From: JAAXKN01 sp036261625
Lineage (GTDB): Bacteria > Bacteroidota > Ignavibacteria > Ignavibacteriales > SURF-24
Length of the DNA: 64,000 nucleotides
NCBI GenBank assembly: GCA_036261625.1
Contig: DATAKL010000049.1
Location: forward strand, 62,001-126,000
Reading direction: 5' to 3'
The notes beneath the pieces are model-generated. The model was not told the origin of the DNA and ran no database searches. It saw only the letters and a list, made by a program, of their open reading frames with translations. The translations under genes were made by a program, and so were the position numbers. Shown piece after piece: positions 24,241 through 31,370 of this stretch; the first letter of the stretch is position 1, and each line of letters opens with the position of its first letter.

Positions 24241-25915
24241 AGCTTTAGTCTTACTTGGCCTTATTCTGCTTGGAAATGTTATCTGGGCAGCATCTCCTGA
24301 TCCGGTGCGCGGAAACAGAGGTATGGTGGTCTCGGCAAGCGACCTGGCAAGTGAGGTGGGACTCCTCATCTTAAAAAGGGGGGGAAATGCTGTTGACGCT
24401 GCCGTGGCAACAGGCTTTGCTCTGGCTGTAACGTATCCTCCTGCGGGAAATATCGGGGGAGGCGGCTTTATGGTAATTCATCTTAAGGACGGGCGCGATG
24501 TGGCACTTGACTTCAGAGAAAAAGCCCCCCTGAAATCTACAAAAAATATGTACCTCGACAGCCTTGGAAACTTCGACCCCAAAAGGAGCACCGAAGGCTT
24601 CCTTTCGGCAGGCGTTCCGGGCAGCGTTGCAGGGCTCCTGTACGCCCTCAAACATTACGGCACAATGAAGCTTGAAGATGTAATTCAGCCTGCAATTGAC
24701 CTTGCCCAGGACGGATTTCCCTTAAGCTACAGGCTTTCAGAAGCCATTGCCTCGGAATTCACTCAGTTTCAGAAATACCCTTCATCAGAAAAAGTTTTTA
24801 TCCATAACGGAGAGCCCTTAAAGGAAGGTTTTGTATTCAAGCAGCCTGAACTTGCTCATACCCTTGTTCTTATTAAGGAAAAAGGGAAAGACGGGTTCTA
24901 TAAGGGTGAAGTGGCCGATATGATTGAGCGCCAGTCGGCCCAAATGGGTGGTATTATTACAAAAAAGGATCTTGAGGACTACAGTGTAGTGGAAAAAGAA
25001 CCTGTAAAAGGGACTTACAGGGGATATGATATTGTATCCATGCCGCCGTCCTCCTCAGGCGGAATTGCACTCGTTGAAGCTCTCAATATTCTTGAAAACT
25101 ATTCATTTACTAAAGAAGATTGGAATAGCAGCACTTATATTCACAGGATGGTTGAAGCCCTAAGGTATGTTTATGCCGACCGCTCAAAGCACCTTGGCGA
25201 TGAGGCTTTTTATCCTGTTCCTAAAGGCTGGCTCACTTCAAAAGAATACGCAAAGGAAATTTTCTCTAAAATTACACCGGGAGCCGTTAGTTCAAAAGAC
25301 GTTCTGCCCGGCAAGGCTCCAGAGCATGAGAGCATGCAGACAACACACTACAGCGTAGCCGACCAGTACGGCAATGCCGTAAGCACCACCACAACACTTA
25401 ACTCCTCCTTCGGAAGTAAAATTATTGTAGACGGTACGGGCTTCCTCTTAAATAATGAGATGGACGACTTCAGTGCAAAACCAGGCGAAATGAATCAGTA
25501 CGGACTTATCGGAAGCGAGGCAAATTCGATCGCCCCGGGCAAGAGAATGCTCAGCTCCATGACGCCCACAATTGTACTTAAAGACGGAAAGCCTTTTATG
25601 GTAATAGGTTCTCCCGGAGGCTCAACCATAATTACAGTTGTACTTCAGACAATTATGAACGTCGTGGACTTTCATATGGATATTCAGCAGGCAATTGACG
25701 CTCCCCGGATTCACCACCAGTGGCTTCCCGATGAGCTTTACTACGAAGCCTTTGGACTCTCCAAGGATACATTTGTTAATCTTAAAAATATGGGTTATAT
25801 TTTCGGCGGAGAACGCGTTTTGGGAAGAGCTGAGGGTATTTTAATTGACCCCAACGATAACATGTTCTACGGGGCAACAGATCCCCGCGGATACGGAAAA
25901 GCATCAGGTTTTTGA
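24218..25915 (+). CDS. ggt: Gamma-glutamyltransferase
   Basis: The 565-residue periplasmic enzyme hydrolyses or transfers the gamma-glutamyl group of glutathione and similar compounds. It has a signal peptide (about 1-24), then the large-subunit start RGMVVSASDLASEVGLLILK. The autocleavage site precedes T375 in TTHYSVADQYGNAV, which would become the N-terminal nucleophile of the small subunit. GSPGGSTIITVVLQ (the glycine-rich substrate loop) and KRMLSSMTPTIVLKDGKP are conserved. The ATG at 24218 is chosen over the TTG three bases earlier; it lies inside the end of the MCE gene. AcpS follows after one base. Confidence 0.93.
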   Translation: MRTLKSSKALVLLGLILLGNVIWAASPDPVRGNRGMVVSASDLASEVGLLILKRGGNAVDAAVATGFALAVTYPPAGNIGGGGFMVIHLKDGRDVALDFREKAPLKSTKNMYLDSLGNFDPKRSTEGFLSAGVPGSVAGLLYALKHYGTMKLEDVIQPAIDLAQDGFPLSYRLSEAIASEFTQFQKYPSSEKVFIHNGEPLKEGFVFKQPELAHTLVLIKEKGKDGFYKGEVADMIERQSAQMGGIITKKDLEDYSVVEKEPVKGTYRGYDIVSMPPSSSGGIALVEALNILENYSFTKEDWNSSTYIHRMVEALRYVYADRSKHLGDEAFYPVPKGWLTSKEYAKEIFSKITPGAVSSKDVLPGKAPEHESMQTTHYSVADQYGNAVSTTTTLNSSFGSKIIVDGTGFLLNNEMDDFSAKPGEMNQYGLIGSEANSIAPGKRMLSSMTPTIVLKDGKPFMVIGSPGGSTIITVVLQTIMNVVDFHMDIQQAIDAPRIHHQWLPDELYYEAFGLSKDTFVNLKNMGYIFGGERVLGRAEGILIDPNDNMFYGATDPRGYGKASGF

Positions 25916-25916
25916 T

Positions 25917-26309
25917 ATGGTAATCGGAATCGGAATAGATATAATTGAAATTGAGAGAATAAAGGAAAGTGTCGACCGCTTCGGCGATAAATTCCTGGAT
26001 AAGGTCTTTACTCAGATAGAACTGGACTATTGTCTTTCAAAAGCCAACAAGTACCAGCATCTTGCAGCCCGCTTTGCAGCCAAGGAGGCCGTAGCCAAGG
26101 CACTTACGGATGCCTGGGATAAATCGTGGAGATGGAAAGACATTGAGATCTACAATGAAACAAGCGGAAAACCTTCCGTCAGGCTCTTTGGCGAGTTAAA
26201 TGAGTTTTTGGGAGAAGACAAATCCATCAAAATTACAATGAGCCATTCTCAAAACTACGTCACCTGCTTCGCAATTGCATACAGTAACGGAATTCAAAAA
26301 ATAGAGTAA
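25917..26309 (+). CDS. acpS: Holo-[acyl-carrier-protein] synthase
   Basis: The ATG at 25917 is the real start, one base after the ggt stop; the longer open frame from 25845 only reads through the ggt tail. The 130-residue enzyme transfers 4'-phosphopantetheine from CoA to apo-ACP. Motifs: GIGIDIIEIERI with the Mg-binding Asp, FTQIELDYCL, and RFAAKEAVAKAL, the canonical catalytic helix. The C-terminal SHSQNYVTCFAIAYS strand is also typical. It is the last gene of a plus-strand run of overlapping genes beginning at 21667. Confidence 0.94.
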   Translation: MVIGIGIDIIEIERIKESVDRFGDKFLDKVFTQIELDYCLSKANKYQHLAARFAAKEAVAKALTDAWDKSWRWKDIEIYNETSGKPSVRLFGELNEFLGEDKSIKITMSHSQNYVTCFAIAYSNGIQKIE

Positions 26310-26362
26310 TTAACCGGATCTATTATGCCTAATTCAAATGTTGTTTTAATGGAGCTTTAGGA

Positions 26363-29008
26363 ATGAATACAAAAATTAAGATTTCAAGCCGCGGACTTTT
26401 TATCCCTTTTATTCTGGTCTGCTTTTTAACTTTGCCTGCCTGGGCAAAGAAAAAGGAAGATAATACCATAGTAATTAAACATGGATGGGTTATTCAGTCC
26501 TCCGAAAAAGTTAAAGAAACAGGAGATGTCATATCCAGCCTCAGTTTCAAGCCGGATGGCTGGTATCCGGCTAAGGTGCCCTCAAGCGTGCTGGGCAGCC
26601 TCGTTTCCGACGGGGTTTATAAGGATGTTTTTGTCGGGAAAAATCTCACTTTCATTCCGGAAGATCAGTTTAAGAATTCCTGGTGGTACAGAACAGAGTT
26701 TTCTATTCCAGCCAAAAAAGGAGGAGAGTTTGTAAAGCTTGCCTTCGACGGCATCAACTACCGCGCGAACATCTGGGTAAACGGAAAGCTTGTTGCAAAA
26801 AGCGACACCACGTTCGGATCGTTCCGTCAGTTTGAAGTAAATGTAACAGGCCTGGCAAAGCCGGGTGAAAAGAACGTTCTGGCCGTTGAGGTCTTTCCTC
26901 CCGTTCCGGGAGATCCAACGATGGGGTTTGTGGACTGGAACCCTAAGTCTCCAGACCGCGACATGGGTCTTTTCAGGGAAGTTAAGCTGAGGCTTTCAGG
27001 AACAGTCTCGGTTAATTATCCTTTTGTAAAAACGAGCGTTGACTTAAAAACTCTTAAATCGGCACAGCTCACGGTTTCAGCCGAGGTAAAAAACAATACC
27101 GGTAAAAAGGTCTCCGGTACACTCGTTGGTGAAATTGGAGCTATCCGTTTCAGCAAGAATGTCACTTTAGATCCGAATGAAAATAAGCTCGTAACTTTTT
27201 TGCCTTCAGAATACAGGGACCTCAATATAAAAAACCCCAGGCTCTGGTGGACAAACGACCTTGGGAGGCCGGAACTCTACGACCTTAAGGTTTCTTTCCA
27301 CACCGCCGGAAGTATATCAGACATGCGTGAAGCCCGCTTCGGGATCAGGGAGGTCGCAGATTATATAAGTGAAAACGGCTACAGGGGCTATAAGCTTAAC
27401 GGCCGCAAGATCTTAATCCGCGGCGGCGGCTGGGTGGATAATCTTTTTCTCGATAACACATACGAGAACTATAAGACACAGATCGAATATGCCCGGCATA
27501 TGAATCTTAATACGATAAGGCTTGAAGGATTCTGGGGCAATAACGAGAATCTGTATAACCTTTGTGACGAAAACGGCATACTTATTATGACGGGATGGAG
27601 CTGTCAGTGGGAATGGCCTGCATCTTTGGGAAAGGAAGTTGACGAGTTCGGCGGTATTAAATCGCCCGAAGATATAAAGCTCATCTCTAAATCGTGGCAG
27701 GACCAGATTAAATGGCTCAGAAACCATCCTTCTATCTTTGTGTGGGTCTATGGAAGCGACAAGCTTCCGCGCCCGGAGCTTGAAAAGAATTATCAGGAGA
27801 TCTTAAAAACTGATGATCCGACCAGACCTTTCCTGGCCTCAGCCAAGAGCTGGACAAGCGCTGTCACAGGAAAAACTGCCGTCAAGATGCTTGGACCTTA
27901 CGACTATGTTCCGCCTCAGTACTGGTACGTTGATAAGAAGTTTGGAGGCGCATACGGATTTAATACTGAGACCGGACCGGGTCCGCAGATTCCGGTGCTT
28001 GAATCGATGAAGAAAATGTTCCCGCCTGAAAGCCAGTGGCCTGCATCGAAAAACGAGGTGTGGGATTACCACTGCGGAGGTAACGCCTTCAGCACGGTTG
28101 ACAGGTATAACGAAGTCTTAAATAACCGCATGGGCACACCGAACTCTCTTGAGGAATACTGCACAAAGGCGCAGTTCATGAACTATGAGGGAATGAGGGC
28201 CATGTTTGAAGCTTTTGCTTCCAATAAGCCTAATGCTACAGGCGTCATACAGTGGATGTACAACGCTGCCTGGCCTAAACTCTGGTGGCAGCTATACGAC
28301 TATTATTTAATGCCCAACGGAGCCTTCTACGGCGCAAGGAAGGCATGCGAGCCTCTACATATACAGTATAATTACGGCACTAAAGGTGTTGAGGCTGTAA
28401 ACCAGACTGAAAAGAACTTAAAAGGGCTCACGGCCGAAGTAAGAGTATTTAATACGGATATGTCTGAGAAGTTCAGCAAAAAGCTCCCGCTGGAACTTGC
28501 AGCCGATACAACATTGAAGCTGATGGCGGTTCCTGAAGTAAGTGATCTCTCGACAACTTATTTTGTTGATCTGCGACTGACAGATTCAAAAGGAAAAGTC
28601 TTAAGCTCAAACTTCTATACGCTTTCAACAAAGACGGATGACCTTGATACGGCAAAGACAAACTGGTATGTTACGCCGTTAAAGGGCTATGCAGATTTTA
28701 CATCCTTAAATCAGCTTCCGGATGTAAAGCTTAACGTAAAGCATAAATACGGACGTGAAGCCAAAGGCAGGTATGTTTTAGTTGAGCTGACGAATCCTTC
28801 AGACAAGCTGGCCTTCCAGGTGGATCTGAACATCACAAAAGGCGCAGGCGGTGAGTCTCTATTACCTGTATTCTGGGATGATAATTATATCTCAATTCTG
28901 CCAGGAGAAAAAAGGGTAATCAAAGGATACTTTGAAGAAAAAGACCTTGCCGGCGCCAAACCGGTTCTAAATGTAGAAGGCTGGAACGTAAAGAACCAAA
29001 GCCTGTAA
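26363..29008 (+). CDS. Glycoside hydrolase family 2, exo-beta-glucosaminidase-like
   Basis: The 881-residue exported enzyme has a signal peptide (LFIPFILVCFLTLPAWA), an N-terminal jelly-roll sugar-binding domain (about 60-220), an immunoglobulin-like domain (about 225-345) and a TIM barrel (about 350-640), followed by C-terminal Ig-like domains. KILIRGGGWVDNLFLD, MNLNTIRLEGFWGNN and MTGWSCQWEW fit GH2 relatives of exo-beta-D-glucosaminidase (CsxA). The putative acid/base is D466 in YGSD, rather than the usual NE pair of beta-galactosidases, and the nucleophile is E536 in TETGPG. From memory CsxA uses Asp469 and Glu541, with similar spacing. It probably removes glucosamine from chitosan-like oligosaccharides, but the substrate is inference. 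Confidence 0.8.
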   Translation: MNTKIKISSRGLFIPFILVCFLTLPAWAKKKEDNTIVIKHGWVIQSSEKVKETGDVISSLSFKPDGWYPAKVPSSVLGSLVSDGVYKDVFVGKNLTFIPEDQFKNSWWYRTEFSIPAKKGGEFVKLAFDGINYRANIWVNGKLVAKSDTTFGSFRQFEVNVTGLAKPGEKNVLAVEVFPPVPGDPTMGFVDWNPKSPDRDMGLFREVKLRLSGTVSVNYPFVKTSVDLKTLKSAQLTVSAEVKNNTGKKVSGTLVGEIGAIRFSKNVTLDPNENKLVTFLPSEYRDLNIKNPRLWWTNDLGRPELYDLKVSFHTAGSISDMREARFGIREVADYISENGYRGYKLNGRKILIRGGGWVDNLFLDNTYENYKTQIEYARHMNLNTIRLEGFWGNNENLYNLCDENGILIMTGWSCQWEWPASLGKEVDEFGGIKSPEDIKLISKSWQDQIKWLRNHPSIFVWVYGSDKLPRPELEKNYQEILKTDDPTRPFLASAKSWTSAVTGKTAVKMLGPYDYVPPQYWYVDKKFGGAYGFNTETGPGPQIPVLESMKKMFPPESQWPASKNEVWDYHCGGNAFSTVDRYNEVLNNRMGTPNSLEEYCTKAQFMNYEGMRAMFEAFASNKPNATGVIQWMYNAAWPKLWWQLYDYYLMPNGAFYGARKACEPLHIQYNYGTKGVEAVNQTEKNLKGLTAEVRVFNTDMSEKFSKKLPLELAADTTLKLMAVPEVSDLSTTYFVDLRLTDSKGKVLSSNFYTLSTKTDDLDTAKTNWYVTPLKGYADFTSLNQLPDVKLNVKHKYGREAKGRYVLVELTNPSDKLAFQVDLNITKGAGGESLLPVFWDDNYISILPGEKRVIKGYFEEKDLAGAKPVLNVEGWNVKNQSL

Positions 29009-29036
29009 TACCCAAAGCAATGTGAGTATCTCAAAT

Positions 29037-29071
29037 TACGCAGTGCCTGCCTGACAGGCAGGCACTGCGTA
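29037..29071 (+). terminator. Long perfect palindrome downstream of the GH2 gene
   Basis: Perfect 17-base arms (29037-29053 and 29055-29071) flank a single base, with core CCTGCCTGACAGGCAGG. TTTT follows on the plus strand, so it could terminate the GH2 transcript, although a one-base loop must open to form the hairpin. It may also be a dispersed palindromic repeat. Confidence 0.55.
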
Positions 29072-29118
29072 TTTTGAATGTTTACATACTATTCAACAGA
29101 ATGCGAAAAACCTCGAAC

Positions 29119-29154
29119 TTTGAACCTTGAACTACTTTTGAACCTTGAACTACT
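29119..29154. repeat. Two exact tandem copies of an 18-base unit
   Basis: TTTGAACCTTGAACTACT occurs at 29119-29136 and again at 29137-29154. The second copy runs through the stop codon (29150-29152) of the minus-strand MEMO-like gene. Nothing shows a function. Confidence 0.8.
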
Positions 29155-30208
29155 TCAAATATATTCCTGCCGACATGTGGCCGCACCAGTGTTTGAGTGA
29201 AAACGGGGCCGTGGTGCCGAGATTTGTGCGCTTTATGGGCAGGATGCCTTCTGTCCATGTGTCGGAATTTCTTAATACTTTTCCTGATGCCTTAAGGCCC
29301 AGCTTTTCAAGCGTTTTGACGGTTGTAAGGAGCCCGAAGGGGACAGAGAACCTTCCGCACCATGTGGGCGCCTGATACCCGGCATCCTGCTGAGAGGTGG
29401 TAAGTGCATTGTTCAATGCATTTACTGCCTGAACGTCCAGCGTTTTATTCAGATACGTTTTGGCTACATACTGATCTCTTTCGGTTGCTGTCTTATGTGC
29501 CTTTTCATCCTGGCCATAAGGAGTAAACTTGAAATCTTCTCCGTAATGCGTGGCATCAGAGGAAATCAGAAAAGCTATGTCCTTGCCCGGCGTGAGGTTA
29601 TTTTTCTTAATATAGTTTGCAATAATCTCCGACAGGTCGCTGCTAATCTTATCCATCATTTCAAAAGGCATCTGAGTAACCATTATTGGTGTAATCTTCA
29701 CTCCCGGGTTAAAGTGCTGAATGAAGGGGACTAAAGCCTCAATTGAATGCTCAAGCATCTGGGCTTTGTCGTTAACCTGGAAATACTCTGGCTTAAGATT
29801 ACTTTTTATTTCCTCCCTTAAACCGGAAACTTCAACGTTGCCGTAAGGACCTTTCCAGTACTTATAGTCATCCAGCATTATAATATTTTTGGGATCGCCG
29901 ATCTCCCTTCTTACCGTTCCGTGCGTGAGGCCGATGATTACGACTTCATTTGCCCTCAGGGCCTTAAAAAGAGGGTAGTAGACGTCACCTGCAAAAAGAA
30001 AATCATCATGAGGCGAGATGCCGCCGATTAAGCCTTCAGAAGTCTCATCCTGCTGGTTGTCCTGCTGAGTGGAAAGATAACTTATGAGTTCATCCATTTC
30101 TCCCTTGGTCCAGCAGAATCCCACATCATCCCTAACCGGTCTTACTTCCTGTGCCATAATAAATCCCGATATGATTACTGACAGAAATAAAATATACAGG
30201 TATTTCAT
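29150..30208 (-). CDS. Exported MEMO-family protein (AmmeMemoRadiSam system protein B)
   Basis: The 352-residue protein has a signal peptide (KYLYILFLSVIISGFIMAQ) and a complete MEMO1/AmmeMemoRadiSam B domain. The metal/active-site equivalents are GGISPHDDFLFAGDV, VIIGLTHGT, LISSDATHYGEDF and CGRFSVPFG. The family resembles class III extradiol dioxygenases and binds a divalent metal. The partners AMMECR1 and radical-SAM protein, often encoded next door, are not in the window. The secretion signal means the protein would act in the periplasm or outside the cell. It is a stand-alone gene between the GH2 palindrome and a terminator on its upstream side. Confidence 0.82.
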   Translation of the reverse strand: MKYLYILFLSVIISGFIMAQEVRPVRDDVGFCWTKGEMDELISYLSTQQDNQQDETSEGLIGGISPHDDFLFAGDVYYPLFKALRANEVVIIGLTHGTVRREIGDPKNIIMLDDYKYWKGPYGNVEVSGLREEIKSNLKPEYFQVNDKAQMLEHSIEALVPFIQHFNPGVKITPIMVTQMPFEMMDKISSDLSEIIANYIKKNNLTPGKDIAFLISSDATHYGEDFKFTPYGQDEKAHKTATERDQYVAKTYLNKTLDVQAVNALNNALTTSQQDAGYQAPTWCGRFSVPFGLLTTVKTLEKLGLKASGKVLRNSDTWTEGILPIKRTNLGTTAPFSLKHWCGHMSAGIYLK

Positions 30209-30267
30209 AAGCTTTCCCTTTAGAATAAACTCAATTTAAAGGGCAATTTAACCATTAAAAGATAAAT

Positions 30268-30303
30268 AAAAAACCCCGGACAGTTATTAAATTGCCCGGG
30301 GTT
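30268..30303 (-). terminator. Minus-strand terminator of the TonB receptor/PorV operon
   Basis: Arms AACCCCGG (30272-30279) and CCGGGGTT (30296-30303); on the minus strand the stem is followed by TTTTATTTATC. It stands 24 bases after the stop of the PorV-like gene. Confidence 0.75.
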
Positions 30304-30326
30304 GATGTTCTTCGGTTTGAAAGCTT

Positions 30327-31355
30327 TTAGTATGAGATGCCTACGGTTATAAAATGAACTCCTCCAAAAATATCCCACGGTTCATAAGCGTAATCGACTC
30401 TGAAGGGAATGCCTGAGATTTCCTGTCTTACACCGGCGCCGAAGGTGAAAGCGCGGCCGTCATAATTTGTCATATATCCTGTTCTAAGAATAAAGCTATT
30501 AATAAATGTATATTCAGCGCCTATTTTCAGCTTTTCGCCAAAGTCTCTCGGGTGGCGCGATTCAAAGCTTAAGACCAGCTTATGATCGGGGTTGTTGTAG
30601 TTAAAGAATCCCAGAGGTTCAACCGTTGCGCCGAAGTTAATTGCAAAGGGCAGAGGAAAATCTTCAGCATCGTAATGATACTCCCTTGAGATGTTCTGCA
30701 GGCTTGCGCCGAATTTAATTCCGTTGTAGTGGAAGTCGTATATTGCGCCAACGTCAGCAGCAATCGGGAGGTTGAAGTTTCTGCTGTCATAATGCTTTTT
30801 GCCCAGAACGAGATTTGTATCACTAGGGCTGGTTCCTTTCAAAGCAATAACAGCATCACCAAGATCCTGGTAGAAATATTTCAGGTGGATGCCATAGGAA
30901 AATCTGTCAGTCAGCTTCTGTGAAAAAGCCATACCTATGGCATAAGCCTGAGGTGAAAAAGTACCGGTTTCGACGTAAGAATCACCTAAACTAACGGTTC
31001 CGTAGAAAGTGCCATAGTCCATATAAAGAAGGCTGAAACCAAGTACCCCGAAATCCCCGAGTTTCACTGAAGCTGCAGCTGCATTGTAGTTGATATCGGC
31101 AATACCCTTTGTGTAGTTCAGGTTAACATCCACACTGGATTCAATCAGCCCCAAAAGAGCCGGGTTCCAGAAGATGCTGTTTGAATTCAGGGTGGTCATA
31201 ATTCCCGTAGTTCCGCGTCCGACGGCTTCAGCCGAGACAGGGTTCTCCAGGAATCTGAAGCCGACCTGTGCTTTCTTTGTAATCTGGGCGTTTGAGTATC
31301 CTGCCATAAGCAGGATAACAAGCGCGCTCAGAGTTATTTTAGTCATAAATTTCAT
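30327..31355 (-). CDS. PorV/PorQ-like outer membrane protein
   Basis: The 342-residue product has a signal peptide (ITLSALVILLMAGYSNAQ) and begins with VGFRFLENPVSAEAVGRGTT and SIFWNPALLG, the N-terminal pattern of the PorV/PorQ family (a FadL-like 14-strand barrel). It ends in FGGVHFITVGISY. In type 9 secretion PorV acts as shuttle between the translocon and surface-attachment machinery, but this family has many paralogues of unknown role. It follows the large secreted protein by 15 bases on the same strand, with a good AGGAGA ribosome site, and a terminator follows. The genomic pairing suggests it handles that neighbour. Confidence 0.83.
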   Translation of the reverse strand: MKFMTKITLSALVILLMAGYSNAQITKKAQVGFRFLENPVSAEAVGRGTTGIMTTLNSNSIFWNPALLGLIESSVDVNLNYTKGIADINYNAAAASVKLGDFGVLGFSLLYMDYGTFYGTVSLGDSYVETGTFSPQAYAIGMAFSQKLTDRFSYGIHLKYFYQDLGDAVIALKGTSPSDTNLVLGKKHYDSRNFNLPIAADVGAIYDFHYNGIKFGASLQNISREYHYDAEDFPLPFAINFGATVEPLGFFNYNNPDHKLVLSFESRHPRDFGEKLKIGAEYTFINSFILRTGYMTNYDGRAFTFGAGVRQEISGIPFRVDYAYEPWDIFGGVHFITVGISY

Positions 31356-31370
31356 CTTGTTCTCCTATGC

